From the NCBI GenBank assembly GCA_001464035.1, contig LNEC01000017.1:248001-312000 (forward strand): DNA of 64,000 bases, in the 5' to 3' direction. The position numbers were made by a program, and so were the translations under genes. The number at the start of each line of letters is the position of its first letter. Within the stretch, counting starts at the first letter, position 1. Below are positions 17,277-26,645 of the stretch, in pieces. Source of the DNA: Bradyrhizobiaceae bacterium Ga0074131 (GTDB lineage Bacteria > Pseudomonadota > Alphaproteobacteria > Rhizobiales > Xanthobacteraceae). A model generated the notes under the pieces. It worked only from the letters and a program-made list of their open reading frames with translations. It was not told where the DNA came from and did not search any database.

Positions 17277-17921
17277 TCAGGATGACGGCGGTGTTGTTGC
17301 GGCGATCGCCTCCATCGCGCTCGGATGCAGCACCGGAACATATCCCGCCGCCAGCGCGCGCAGCGTCGATGGCGGTGTCAGCAGCATCGGGCCCCAAATC
17401 GAGTCCGGAGCGGCGCGATATCCGCCGTGCGACCATTTCAGCGGCCGGCCCTGCACGATCAGGTAACACTCGGTGCCTTCCGCCAGCATCGCGCCGTCGG
17501 GCAATTCGCGGAGCGGCACCGTAAGCGCGTAGAGCCGCTTCCTGCCGCCCGACAGCCGTTCGCGGTGAAGCACGGCATCGATGTCGCGCGCGAGAACACG
17601 GCTGATGCCGTTGCCCTGCTCCCACGCCGCGCGGAAGCGATTGGCGTCGTCGCGGCGGCAATAGAAACACGGGCGGTGGCCTGCCGCGAGCGCGGTCGCT
17701 TCATCGAGAAAGAACAGCTCGGTCCAGCTGCGTGTCGCCATCACCTCGCGCCGGCGCCTCCTGAACTTGCAGACGCAGGTCAGCCACGCCTGGCTGGCCC
17801 AGCGCCGCGTCAGGGTCTTGGTGGCGGGATCATGGATGATACCGCGATTGCCGGTGAACAGGCCGCGATGCGGGATGGCGACGATGTCGCCGGTGGGAGT
17901 GACGCGGTTTTGCAGCGGCAT
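17277..17921 (-). CDS. Conserved hypothetical protein with Ada-like CxxC motif
   Basis: A 214-residue protein not recognised by name. Residues 49-51 read CVC, and 71-88 read FLDEATALAAGHRPCFYC with C85 and C88. The second segment resembles the end of the Ada-type zinc-binding domain (ALAAG-x-RPC-x-x-C), which suggests a four-cysteine metal site made by C49, C51, C85 and C88. A basic stretch (KFRRRRREV) lies between them. No methyltransferase or AraC-like domain follows, and the C-terminal half has no recognised domain. The function is unknown; nucleic-acid binding is only a guess. Its start is 28 bases before the end of the gpt gene's coding region on the same strand, so the two may be co-transcribed. 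Confidence 0.7.
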   Translation of the reverse strand: MPLQNRVTPTGDIVAIPHRGLFTGNRGIIHDPATKTLTRRWASQAWLTCVCKFRRRRREVMATRSWTELFFLDEATALAAGHRPCFYCRRDDANRFRAAWEQGNGISRVLARDIDAVLHRERLSGGRKRLYALTVPLRELPDGAMLAEGTECYLIVQGRPLKWSHGGYRAAPDSIWGPMLLTPPSTLRALAAGYVPVLHPSAMEAIAATTPPSS

Positions 17922-17948
17922 GGCTCGACTCGCTCGGCGTCGGCGGTG

Positions 17949-18473
17949 TCACACGGCGCCGTCGCGGATCGGCGGCTGGAACGACAGCGCAGTGTCCCAG
18001 GGAAAGTAGATCCAGGTGTCCTGCGACACTTCGGTAATAAACGTATCGACCAGCGGACGGCCCTGCGGCTTGGCGTAGACCGCCGCGAAATGCGCATCGG
18101 GCATCATCGCCCGCACCAGCCGCCCGGTCTTGCCGGTGTCGACGAGATCATCGACGATCAACAGGCCCTTGCCGGTGCCGCCGCCGAGCTTTGCCACTTC
18201 GGCCGAAACGCCCTTCAGCGCCTGCAACTCGCCCTGCCTGGTATGGTCATAGCTGGCAATGCAGACGGTATCGATGATGCGAATGCCGAGCTCGCGCGCG
18301 ACGATCGCCGCCGGCACCAGTCCGCCGCGGGTGATCGCGACGATGGCATGAAACGGCCCGACGTCGTTGAGTCGCCAGGTCAGCGCCCGGCAGTCCCGGT
18401 GAAACTGGTCCCACGAAACCGGAAAGGCCTTGTCCGGCCGCTCCCGCGCGCCAGGTTCCGAATTCTTGTCCAC
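17949..18473 (-). CDS. gpt: Xanthine-guanine phosphoribosyltransferase
   Basis: Purine salvage enzyme that joins xanthine or guanine to PRPP, 174 residues. The PRPP-binding loop [13 protein letters not shown] lies at 104-116. The early TRGG motif (48-51) and the C-terminal WIYFPWD segment are typical of Gpt. An N-terminal extension of about 15 residues precedes the core. It is cytoplasmic or loosely membrane-bound. Confidence 0.92.
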   Translation of the reverse strand: MDKNSEPGARERPDKAFPVSWDQFHRDCRALTWRLNDVGPFHAIVAITRGGLVPAAIVARELGIRIIDTVCIASYDHTRQGELQALKGVSAEVAKLGGGTGKGLLIVDDLVDTGKTGRLVRAMMPDAHFAAVYAKPQGRPLVDTFITEVSQDTWIYFPWDTALSFQPPIRDGAV

Positions 18474-18507
18474 GCAGCTCTCTCGTTCTGCTTGAGTGAT
18501 CGATCCG

Positions 18508-19248
18508 CTAGCGGGTGGTAATGTTCAGTCCCGCCAGCATCTCCTTCACCGCGTTCATCGCGGCAGCGAGCTTTTCGGGATCGCGCGAGCGGACGACGAG
18601 ATTGGTGTTCGGCTTCTTGTCGTCGTCGATGAAGGGGTAGCTGCCGATCACGGTATCGGGATGGGCGTTGGCGATTTCGCGCAAGGGACCGCCGACATCG
18701 CCTTCCCGGGCATTGGCGCGCACCGATTCCGACAGCATCCGGACGCCCGATTTGAGCTTGGGCGCCACGATGTCCATCATCGCCTGCATGATCGTGGGCA
18801 CGCCGGCCATCACGACGACATTGCCGATCTTGAAGCCGGGCGCCAGGATGGTCGCGCTCTGGATCAGTTCGGCCCCGTCGGGAATCCGCGCCATGCGCAG
18901 CCGCGCCTCGTTCAGATCCTGCGCGCCCCAGCGCTCCCTAAAGCGGGCCACCACTTCGGGATGGTGGTCGATGCCGACGCCGAACGCCCTGGCGACGGCA
19001 TCGGCGGTGATGTCGTCATGGGTCGGCCCGATGCCGCCGGTGGTAAAAACATAATCGTAGCGATGGCGCAGCGCGTCCAGTGCGGCGATGATATCGGCCT
19101 CCTCGTCGGCGACGACGCGGACCTCCTTGAGGTCGATCCCGATATTGGTGAGATATTCGGCGATGAAGCCGATGTTCTTGTCCTTGGTCCGCCCGGACAG
19201 GATCTCGTCGCCGATCACCAGAATGCCCGCGGTGACGATCTCGCTCAT
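18508..19248 (-). CDS. Molybdopterin-binding/CinA N-domain protein
   Basis: A 246-residue protein with the MoCF-biosynthesis fold, related to the N-terminal domain of CinA and to MoaB/MogA. The N-terminus [15 protein letters not shown] and the motif [18 protein letters not shown] are diagnostic. The C-terminal deamidase domain of full CinA is missing. The role could be nucleotide/cofactor pyrophosphate hydrolysis. The ATG at 19248 gives the family start MSEIVTAG. A long open frame continuing upstream on this strand overlaps the ATP-grasp and alpha-E genes and is rejected. Confidence 0.88.
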   Translation of the reverse strand: MSEIVTAGILVIGDEILSGRTKDKNIGFIAEYLTNIGIDLKEVRVVADEEADIIAALDALRHRYDYVFTTGGIGPTHDDITADAVARAFGVGIDHHPEVVARFRERWGAQDLNEARLRMARIPDGAELIQSATILAPGFKIGNVVVMAGVPTIMQAMMDIVAPKLKSGVRMLSESVRANAREGDVGGPLREIANAHPDTVIGSYPFIDDDKKPNTNLVVRSRDPEKLAAAMNAVKEMLAGLNITTR

Positions 19249-19491
19249 AACCTCTCCTCGCCCTCGATTATGACTTTGCGCAAGCAACGCCTTGAAGTCA
19301 CGGGGTTTTGCTGCCGAAACATGCACCGGCCAGCCGGTTTTTGAGGCAATGTCCGGGACCACACCTGCCAAATGCCTGCGGTGAATGCATATCGCGCTGG
19401 CGCGGCCCTTGCTACCATCCCTTTCAGTCATGCACTGTCTCGCATGGTCTTGGAATGGCCTGGGAATGGCTTTGAAAAAGCGTCGGGATAC

Positions 19492-20910
19492 ATGGCAGTT
19501 GCGTTCGATGAAATGAACGGGCCGGGCGGCGACATCCGCCCTGCCTACCGGGAACTCTCCCGCTGGCTGAGGGAGACGCCGCCGGAGGCGCTGGAGTATC
19601 GCCGCCAGGAAGCGGAGTTGCTGTTCCGCCGGATCGGCATCACCTTTGCCGTGTATGGCGACGCCGAGGCCCAGGAGCGGCTGATCCCGTTCGACGTGAT
19701 CCCGCGGATCATATCGGCCAGGGAATGGGCGGTGCTCGAAAAGGGCCTCAAGCAACGGGTCCGCGCGCTGAACATGTTCCTGCGCGACATCTATCACGGT
19801 CGCGACATCCTGCGCGCCAACATCATTCCCGACGACCTGATCTTCCAGAATCCGGTGTTCCGGCCGGAGATGAACGGCCAGGACGTGCCGCACGATGTCT
19901 ATGTCCACATCGCCGGCATCGACATCGTCCGCATCGATCCGGAAGAGTTTTTCGTGCTGGAGGACAATGCGCGCACGCCCTCCGGCGTGTCCTACATGCT
20001 GGAAAACCGAGAGATCATGATGCGGCTGTTTCCGGACCTGTTCGCCCGCCACCGCGTCGCGCCGGTGGAAAAATATCCGGACGAATTGCTGTCGGCGCTG
20101 CGCTCGGTGGCTCCAGCAAGCGCCTCGTCCGAGCCGACCGTGGCGCTGATGACGCCCGGCGTCTACAATTCCGCCTATTACGAGCATTCGTTTCTCGCCG
20201 ACAAGCTCGGCATCGAACTGGTCGAGGGCCGCGATCTCATCGTCAAGAACGACGAGGTGTTCATGCGCACCACCGAGGGCCTGAAACGGGTCGACGTGAT
20301 CTACCGCCGGGTCGATGACGACTTCCTCGATCCCCTCACCTTCCGCCCCGATTCGGCGCTCGGCGTGCCCGGGCTGATGTCGGCCTATGCGGCCGGCAAT
20401 GTCACGCTGGCCAACGCAGTCGGCACCGGCATCGCCGACGACAAGGCGGTGTATTCCTACATGCCCGAGATCGTGAAGTTCTATCTCGGCGAAACGCCGA
20501 TCCTGAAGAACGTGCCGACCTGGCGCTGCCGCGAGCCGAAGGATCTGGCTTACGTGCTCGACAATCTCGGCGAACTGGTGGTCAAGGAAGTGCATGGCTC
20601 CGGCGGCTACGGCATGCTGATCGGGCCGGCCGCCACCAAGGCGACCATCGAGGCGTTCCGCGACAAGCTCAAGCGCGAACCCGAGGGCTTCATCGCCCAA
20701 CCGACGCTGGCGCTGTCGACCTGCCCGACCTGCACCGCGCAGGGCCTGGCGCCGCGCCATGTCGACCTCCGGCCGTTCGTTCTGACCGGCAGCAACCACG
20801 TCACCATCGTGCCCGGCGGGTTGACCCGGGTGGCGCTGAAGGAAGGCTCGCTGGTGGTGAATTCCAGCCAGGGCGGCGGCACCAAGGACACCTGGATTCT
20901 CGACGAATAA
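19492..20910 (+). CDS. Circularly permuted ATP-grasp protein (Anbu-associated)
   Basis: A 472-residue member of the DUF404/DUF407 circularly permuted ATP-grasp family, expected to form amide or peptide bonds using ATP. Landmarks are the VLEKGLKQRVRALN segment near 80, VLEDNARTPSGVSY near 160, VDVIYRRVDDDFLDP near 265, and GSGGYGMLIGP near 370, with the glycine-rich ATP loop. The ATG at 19492 (MAVAFDEMNG) is chosen to match the family length; the frame stays open further upstream. The alpha-E and transglutaminase genes follow at once, giving the set that usually travels with the Anbu protease. The product is unknown. Confidence 0.9.
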   Translation: MAVAFDEMNGPGGDIRPAYRELSRWLRETPPEALEYRRQEAELLFRRIGITFAVYGDAEAQERLIPFDVIPRIISAREWAVLEKGLKQRVRALNMFLRDIYHGRDILRANIIPDDLIFQNPVFRPEMNGQDVPHDVYVHIAGIDIVRIDPEEFFVLEDNARTPSGVSYMLENREIMMRLFPDLFARHRVAPVEKYPDELLSALRSVAPASASSEPTVALMTPGVYNSAYYEHSFLADKLGIELVEGRDLIVKNDEVFMRTTEGLKRVDVIYRRVDDDFLDPLTFRPDSALGVPGLMSAYAAGNVTLANAVGTGIADDKAVYSYMPEIVKFYLGETPILKNVPTWRCREPKDLAYVLDNLGELVVKEVHGSGGYGMLIGPAATKATIEAFRDKLKREPEGFIAQPTLALSTCPTCTAQGLAPRHVDLRPFVLTGSNHVTIVPGGLTRVALKEGSLVVNSSQGGGTKDTWILDE

Positions 20911-20949
20911 GATGTGAACTCTGGACGAGTAGAGAGCAAGATCCCTCGC

Positions 20950-21894
20950 ATGCTGTCGCGCACCGCCGAAAACCTGTACTGGCTGGCCCGTTACGTCGAA
21001 CGCGCCGAATACCTCGCGCGCACCATCGAGGCGACGCTGCGGGTCACCGCCCTGCCGAACACCTATATCGGCAAGACCAACGAGTGGGATTCCGCGCTGC
21101 TGACCGCGGGCGTCAGCGCCAGTTTCTACGAGATCTACGGCGAAGCCGACGAGCACAATGTCGTCGAGTACCTGTCGTTCTCGCCGGCCAATCCCTCCTC
21201 GATCAGGAACTGCATCGAAAACGCCAGGCTCAACTCGCGTTCGGTACGCACCGCGCTGACTTCCGAGATGTGGGACAATATCAACTCGGCCTGGATCGAT
21301 CTGCAGGAGGTCTGGGGCAAAGGCACCAAGACCCGCGAGGAACTGGCAAAGTTCCTGCGCTTCGTGCAGGAAACCTCGCTGCGGTTCGACGGCTCGGCCT
21401 ACCGGACCATGCTGCGCAACGACGCCTACTGGTTCTCGCGGCTCGGCCTGCATCTGGAGCGCGCCGACAACACCGCGCGCATTCTCGACGTCAAGTATCA
21501 CCTGCTGTTGCCCGAAGAGGAGCATGTCGGCGGCCCGCTCGATTATTACCAGTGGACCTCGATCCTGCGCTCGGTCTCGGCGCTGACCGCCTACCACTGG
21601 GTCTACCGCGAGACGCTGAAACCATGGCTGATCGCCGACCTGCTGATCCTCAACGATTCGCTGCCGCGCTCGTTGGCGAGCTGCTACGGCAACCTGGTGC
21701 GCAATCTCGACCAGATCGGCGTCGCCTATGGCCGCCAGGGCGCCGCCCAGCGCCACGCCCGCGGCGTCCGCAACCGGCTGGAGCACAGCCACATGGACGA
21801 CATCTTCCAGCGCGGCGTGCATGAATTCATCCAGGAATTCATCCTGGATAACGGACAGCTCGGCGAAATCATCACCAAGCAGTATCTGATCTAG
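20950..21894 (+). CDS. Alpha-E domain-containing protein
   Basis: All-helical protein of 314 residues of the alpha-E family, beginning MLSRTAENLYWLARYVERAE, the diagnostic start. Its biochemical role is not established; it is always found near circularly permuted ATP-grasp and transglutaminase-like genes. A GTG 36 bases upstream is possible, but the ATG at 20950 fits the family. It is 39 bases after the ATP-grasp gene. Confidence 0.9.
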   Translation: MLSRTAENLYWLARYVERAEYLARTIEATLRVTALPNTYIGKTNEWDSALLTAGVSASFYEIYGEADEHNVVEYLSFSPANPSSIRNCIENARLNSRSVRTALTSEMWDNINSAWIDLQEVWGKGTKTREELAKFLRFVQETSLRFDGSAYRTMLRNDAYWFSRLGLHLERADNTARILDVKYHLLLPEEEHVGGPLDYYQWTSILRSVSALTAYHWVYRETLKPWLIADLLILNDSLPRSLASCYGNLVRNLDQIGVAYGRQGAAQRHARGVRNRLEHSHMDDIFQRGVHEFIQEFILDNGQLGEIITKQYLI

Positions 21895-21933
21895 CTAGCC
21901 TGCGCTGCTCCCCCAATTCGGAACTCGACCGTC

Positions 21934-22764
21934 ATGCGCCTGCGAATTGCCCATTCCACCAGCTATCGCTACGAGCCGCCGGCCACCGGCGTGATCCAGA
22001 TTCTGCGCATGACGCCGGGCAGCCATGACGGCCAGTACGTCGCCGAATGGCAGATCGACGTCTCCACGGACTCGCGGCTCGACGTGCATCAGGATGCGTT
22101 CGGCAATGTCACGCATGTCCTGACCTACGGGCCGATCGCCGACCTCACCATCACGGTCGAGGGCCTGGTCGAGACCCACGACACCGGCGGCGTGCTCAGG
22201 GGCACCGACGAGCGCTTTCCGCCGAGCCTGTTCCTGCGCTCGACTGACCTCGCCAAGGTCAATCCGGCGATGGCGAGCTTCGCGCGCGAACTGCGCCAGG
22301 AATCGGAAAGCGACGTGCTCGGCTTCCTGCATTCGCTGATGATGCAGATCAACGAGCACATGACGTTCGACGAGGACCCCACCACCAGCGGCACCTCGGC
22401 GGCGGAAGCATTCGCCGGCAAGCGCGGGGTATGCCAGGACTATGCGCATATCTTCATCGCCTGCGCACGCACCGGCGGCGTGCCGGCGCGCTTCGTCGCC
22501 GGGCATTTCCTGCGCTCCGACGGAATGGTCCAGCAACAGGCCGGCCATGCCTGGGCGGAGGCCTTCGTGCCCGACCTCGGCTGGGTCGGATTCGATCCGG
22601 CCAACGCGATCTGCACCACCGACGCCCATGCCCGCGTCGCCATCGGCCTCGATTATCTCGGCGCCGCCCCGGTGCGCGGCACCCGCTACGGTGGCGGCAT
22701 GGAAACGCTGACGGTGGCGGTCAGGGTCGAGCAGGCCGGCCGGCAAAGTCAGTCGCAGTCGTAA
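21934..22764 (+). CDS. Transglutaminase-like protein
   Basis: A 276-residue protein with a bacterial transglutaminase N-domain (residues 1-90) and a transglutaminase/protease core. The Cys-His-Asp triad is visible as C167 (GVCQDYAH), H205 (GHAWAEAF) and D221 (GFDPANA). No signal peptide is seen, so the enzyme is cytoplasmic. It is the third gene of the ATP-grasp/alpha-E set, 39 bases after the previous stop. It may cut or form isopeptide bonds on the product of the ATP-grasp enzyme; this is inference. Anbu would be expected to follow but lies 12.5 kb away. Confidence 0.9.
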   Translation: MRLRIAHSTSYRYEPPATGVIQILRMTPGSHDGQYVAEWQIDVSTDSRLDVHQDAFGNVTHVLTYGPIADLTITVEGLVETHDTGGVLRGTDERFPPSLFLRSTDLAKVNPAMASFARELRQESESDVLGFLHSLMMQINEHMTFDEDPTTSGTSAAEAFAGKRGVCQDYAHIFIACARTGGVPARFVAGHFLRSDGMVQQQAGHAWAEAFVPDLGWVGFDPANAICTTDAHARVAIGLDYLGAAPVRGTRYGGGMETLTVAVRVEQAGRQSQSQS

Positions 22765-22949
22765 GCTTTCATTCCGCGACGCGCAATTGCAGGCCGGCGG
22801 GCATGCATCTTCTCGTCGTGTGACATGATGGTCGGCGTCATTGCGTCGACTGAACGACGCTTGGCGCTTGACATCGGTCAGCACTCCCCGTGTGATGGGG
22901 GCGAGAAAAAACAAGAAGCGCAGTACACAATTTTCCAGGGGAGGTTTTG

Positions 22950-24233
22950 ATGCCGGTGCGTAAGGCTGCCCGCGTGCTTGGTGGGCTGATGGCCACGGTT
23001 GCGGTGCTGGGTATGGCGGCTTCGGCCCAGGCCCAGGAAAAGAAAATCAAGATCGGCGTGATTTACGACCTGACGGGCCCGCTCGCCGGCGGCGGCTCGG
23101 AGCTGCAATATACCGGCGCCAAGATCATGCTCGACTCCTACGCCAAGAAAGAGGTCGAGGGCTACAAGGTCGAGGCGGTCTACGCAGACGCCCAGAGCAA
23201 GCCCGATGTCGCCATCAACGAGGCGATCCGGCTGATCGAGCAGGAAAAGGTCGACATGCTGCTCGGCTTCTTCTCGTCGGCGCAGTGCGTGCCGGTGGCC
23301 GCCCGGTGGATCACCACCTGCATTTCCTCCGCCGTGCTCGACAACAAGAATTTCAAGTACATCTTCCGCCCGCAGGCCAGCGGCGACCAGTTCGGCCTGA
23401 TCGCGATGGACTTCATCGCCAACAACTCCAAGGAGAAGCTCGGCAAGGAGCCAAAGGACCTGCGCGTCGCCATCATCCACGAGGACGGCGCCTATGGCGT
23501 CGACGTGGCCAAGGGCAATGTGGCCGGCGCCAAGAAGGCCGGCTTCAACGTGGTGCTGAAGGAAGGTTATGCGGCGACCGCGCCCGATCTTTCCGCGCTG
23601 GTCACCAAGCTGAAGCGTGCCCAGCCCGACGTGATCTTCCACACCGGCTACAATCCCGACATCACGCTGCTCTTGCGCCAGGCTCGCGAACAGGGGCTGA
23701 AATTCGCCGCCCTGGTCGGCCATGGCGCAGGCTACGGCGTCTACGAGAAGCTGAAGGAAGGGCTTGGCGGCGACGTCAACCACTTCTTCAACGTCGATCC
23801 GATCTCGATCTGGCTTGCCAACCAGAAAACCATGGATCCCAAGCTGCCGCCGGTCATCAAGATGGTCGGCGAGGAGTTCGACAAGGCGAAGCCGGGCGTC
23901 GCCATCCGTTCCGCGCATGTCGGGATGGCCGCCTCGAACACCTACGTCTTCCTGACCGAAGTGCTGCCGCGCGCCATCAAGAAATATGGCGGCGTCGATC
24001 CGGAAGCCCTGCGCAAGGCGGCGCTGGAAGTCGACCTTCCCGAGGGCGGCACGATGCTCGGTTTCGGCGTCAAGTTCCACGGCGATGGGCAGATGGCCGG
24101 TCAGAACGAGCGTTCTTTCCCGGTGGTCATCCAGTACATCGACGACAAGTCGTCGGTGGTGTGGCCGAAGAGCCAGGCGCAACGTGAGGCCGTGTTGCCG
24201 CTGCCAGCGGGCTCGACCTACAGCAACAAGTAG
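22950..24233 (+). CDS. ABC transporter substrate-binding protein, branched-chain amino acid type
   Basis: Periplasmic receptor of the type 1 (Leu/Ile/Val, amide, urea) family, 427 residues. The signal peptide ends near ASAQA-QEKK (about residue 28). The mature start KIKIGVIYDLTGPLAGGG is typical. The ATG at 22950 follows GGGGAGG by 5 bases, a strong ribosome site that rules out the in-frame TTG before it. It is first in the five-gene transporter set. The ligand is not known. Confidence 0.92.
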   Translation: MPVRKAARVLGGLMATVAVLGMAASAQAQEKKIKIGVIYDLTGPLAGGGSELQYTGAKIMLDSYAKKEVEGYKVEAVYADAQSKPDVAINEAIRLIEQEKVDMLLGFFSSAQCVPVAARWITTCISSAVLDNKNFKYIFRPQASGDQFGLIAMDFIANNSKEKLGKEPKDLRVAIIHEDGAYGVDVAKGNVAGAKKAGFNVVLKEGYAATAPDLSALVTKLKRAQPDVIFHTGYNPDITLLLRQAREQGLKFAALVGHGAGYGVYEKLKEGLGGDVNHFFNVDPISIWLANQKTMDPKLPPVIKMVGEEFDKAKPGVAIRSAHVGMAASNTYVFLTEVLPRAIKKYGGVDPEALRKAALEVDLPEGGTMLGFGVKFHGDGQMAGQNERSFPVVIQYIDDKSSVVWPKSQAQREAVLPLPAGSTYSNK

Positions 24234-24293
24234 AGTCCCAGGAAAAAAGCGTCGCAAGACTAACAAGTCCCAAGACAGACATAAGGGACCGTC

Positions 24294-25049
24294 GTGCTGG
24301 TAGTTGAGGGGTTGGTTAAACGGTTTGGCGGCTTCACGGCCGTCAATCAGGTGTCATTTCGGGTCGAACGGGGCGAAATTCTCGGCCTGATCGGCCCGAA
24401 CGGTTCGGGCAAGAGCACGATCTTCAACATGCTGTCCGGCACCTTCCCGCCGTCGGCGGGCTCGATGCAGTTCGACGGCGCCGAGATCTCGGGTCTCGCG
24501 CCGCATCGCATCATCAATCGCGGCATCGGCCGCACGTTCCAGATTCCGCGGCCGTTCCACCGGCTGACGATGTTCGAGAACGTGGCGCTGGCCGGCTATT
24601 TCGGCCAGGGCCGCCACAGCCGCGCCAAGGCCGAGGAGGCCGCCGAGCGCGCACTCGGCATGGTCGGGCTGACCACCGACCGCACCGCCCTGGTCGACGG
24701 CCTCGGCGCCGCCGGGCTGAAGAAGCTGGAGCTCGCCAAAGCGTTGGCGACCGGTCCGAAGCTGCTGCTGGCCGACGAAAGCCTCGGCGGGCTCGACGAG
24801 CACGAGATGGACCAGGCCGCCGACATGCTGCGCAAGATCCGCGACGAACTCGGCATCACCATCATCTGGGTCGAGCACATCATGGGGGTGCTGATGCGCG
24901 TGGTCGATCGCGTCATGGTGCTGGATCACGGCGAGAAGATTTCCGAGGGGCTGCCGAGCCAGGTGTCGAGCGATCCGCGGGTTGTCGAGGTCTATCTCGG
25001 CACAGACGCCGTTGCGACGCAGGCCGCCGCCGCCGAAGCGCGTCGGTAA
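24294..25049 (+). CDS. ABC transporter ATP-binding protein, LivG type
   Basis: Nucleotide-binding subunit of 251 residues. Walker A is GPNGSGKST near residue 35. The signature is degenerate (DGLGAAGLKKLELAKAL instead of LSGGQ), as in some LivG-like proteins, and Walker B is LLLADESLGGLD with Ser where Pro is usual. The LivG-type IGRTFQIPRPF segment is present. Translation starts at GTG 24294 after AAGGGA. The unusual signature should be noted when judging activity. Confidence 0.9.
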   Translation: MLVVEGLVKRFGGFTAVNQVSFRVERGEILGLIGPNGSGKSTIFNMLSGTFPPSAGSMQFDGAEISGLAPHRIINRGIGRTFQIPRPFHRLTMFENVALAGYFGQGRHSRAKAEEAAERALGMVGLTTDRTALVDGLGAAGLKKLELAKALATGPKLLLADESLGGLDEHEMDQAADMLRKIRDELGITIIWVEHIMGVLMRVVDRVMVLDHGEKISEGLPSQVSSDPRVVEVYLGTDAVATQAAAAEARR

Positions 25050-25061
25050 GGGAGCGCGCGC

Positions 25062-25766
25062 ATGCTGGAACTGAAATCGGTCGACGCGGGCTACGGCACC
25101 TTCCAGGCGCTGTTCGGCGTCAGTCTCGACGTCAAGGCGGGCGAAGCGGTCGGCGTGATCGGCCCCAACGGAGCCGGCAAGACCACCTTGATGCGGGTGA
25201 TTTCCGGCCTGATCCGGCCGACCGCGGGTTCGATCTCGATGGAAGGCACCGACATCCTGAAGACGCCGGAGCACCGCATCGTCAGCCTCGGCATCGCCCA
25301 TGTGCCGGAAAACCGCCGGCTGTTTCCGCGCCTCACGGTGGAAGACAATCTCAAGATGGGCGCCTTCATGCCGGAGGCGCGGGCCCGCTTTGCCGAGCGG
25401 CTGGAGTTCGTGTTCGACCTGTTCCCCCGCATGAAGGAACGCCGTCATCAGATGGCCGGCACCATGTCGGGCGGCGAGCAACAGATGTGCGCGATCGGCC
25501 GCGCGCTGATGTCCGATCCGAAATTGCTGCTGCTCGACGAACCTTCGGCCGGCCTTGCGCCGGTCGTAGTGCAGCAGGTGTTCGAACTGGTGAAGCGGAT
25601 TCGCTCCGGCGGCCTCACCGTGCTGATCGTCGAGCAGAACGTGCAACAGGTGCTGAAAGTGGTCGACCGCGCCTACCTGCTGGAGGCGGGCTCGATCCGC
25701 GCCTCCGGCAGTTCGCAAGAGATGCTGGCGAACGATTCGATCCGGCAGGCCTATCTTGGAGTCTAG
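25062..25766 (+). CDS. ABC transporter ATP-binding protein, LivF type
   Basis: Second nucleotide-binding subunit, 234 residues, with Walker A GPNGAGKTT near 35, signature MSGGEQQM near 135 and Walker B LLLDEPSAGLAP. The VPENRRLFPRLTVEDNL segment is typical of LivF. It starts 12 bases after the LivG-type gene and ends 6 bases before the permease gene. Confidence 0.94.
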   Translation: MLELKSVDAGYGTFQALFGVSLDVKAGEAVGVIGPNGAGKTTLMRVISGLIRPTAGSISMEGTDILKTPEHRIVSLGIAHVPENRRLFPRLTVEDNLKMGAFMPEARARFAERLEFVFDLFPRMKERRHQMAGTMSGGEQQMCAIGRALMSDPKLLLLDEPSAGLAPVVVQQVFELVKRIRSGGLTVLIVEQNVQQVLKVVDRAYLLEAGSIRASGSSQEMLANDSIRQAYLGV

Positions 25767-25772
25767 GAACAG

Positions 25773-26645
25773 ATGACGGATATTTTCGATATCTACCTGC
25801 TCGAGGCCATGGTGAACGGCATCCTGCTCGGCGGCGTGCTGGCACTGCTGGCGCTGGGGCTGAACCTGATCTTCGGCGTCATCGACGTGACCTGGATCTG
25901 CTACGCCGAACTGGTCATGATCGGCATGTACGGCATGTACTACATGGTCCAGGTGTTCGGGCTGCCCTATTACGTGGCCGCCCCGTTCGCCATCCTGCTG
26001 GTGGCAGGGCTCGGGGCGCTGCTGCATTTGCTGGTCATCGCTCCCCTGCTCACGGCGCCGCCGATCAACCAGCTGCTCGCCACCGGCGGCGTGCTGTTCG
26101 TACTGCAGAGCTTCGCCACCGTCGCGTTCGGCATCGACTTCCGCAACCTCGGCATCCGCATGCCGGTGCTGAAGCTGTTCGAGATGCATCTCAGTTATTC
26201 CCGCCTGCTCGCGTTCGCCGCCGCCCTGATCGGCATGCTACTGGTCTACTTCTTCATGAAGCGGACCTATATCGGCACCGCGATCCGCGCCATCTCGCAG
26301 GATCGCCAGATCATGGCGCTGATGGGCGTCGACACCCGTCGGATCTATCTCATCACCTCGGCGCTTGGCGGCGCGCTCGCCGGCCTCGCCGCCTGCCTGC
26401 TGGTGCTGCAATACGACATCCACCCCTTTGTCGGGCTGTCGTTCGGCCCGATCACCTTCCTGATCGTCGTGCTGGGAGGGCTGGGCAATTTCGTGGGCGG
26501 CTTCGTCGCGGCATTCGTGTTCGCCGAGATCATCTCGCTCGGCGGGCTGTTCTCCGACCTGGAGTGGGGTTACGTGCTGGCCTTCGCCTTCTTCATCGTG
26601 ATGATGTTCATCAGGCCCGCCGGGCTGCTGGCGAGGCGCTCGTGA
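25773..26645 (+). CDS. ABC transporter permease, LivH type
   Basis: Inner-membrane permease of 290 residues with about eight helices. LLGGVLALLALGLNLIFGV near residue 15 and the ALMGVDTRRIYLITSALGG loop near 185 are typical of LivH. Its TGA overlaps the GTG start of the LivM-type gene by four bases (GTGA). Confidence 0.94.
   Translation: MTDIFDIYLLEAMVNGILLGGVLALLALGLNLIFGVIDVTWICYAELVMIGMYGMYYMVQVFGLPYYVAAPFAILLVAGLGALLHLLVIAPLLTAPPINQLLATGGVLFVLQSFATVAFGIDFRNLGIRMPVLKLFEMHLSYSRLLAFAAALIGMLLVYFFMKRTYIGTAIRAISQDRQIMALMGVDTRRIYLITSALGGALAGLAACLLVLQYDIHPFVGLSFGPITFLIVVLGGLGNFVGGFVAAFVFAEIISLGGLFSDLEWGYVLAFAFFIVMMFIRPAGLLARRS

Noticed and set aside
18508..21822. A very long minus-strand open frame (about 1100 codons)
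   Set aside because: Only its end is a real gene (CinA-like, from 19248). The rest lies opposite the ATP-grasp and alpha-E genes, which have clear domains, and is a by-product of high GC.
25487..26641. N-terminal extension of the LivM-type permease
   Set aside because: It overlaps the LivF- and LivH-type genes. The GTG at 26642 with a GTGA overlap is the natural start.
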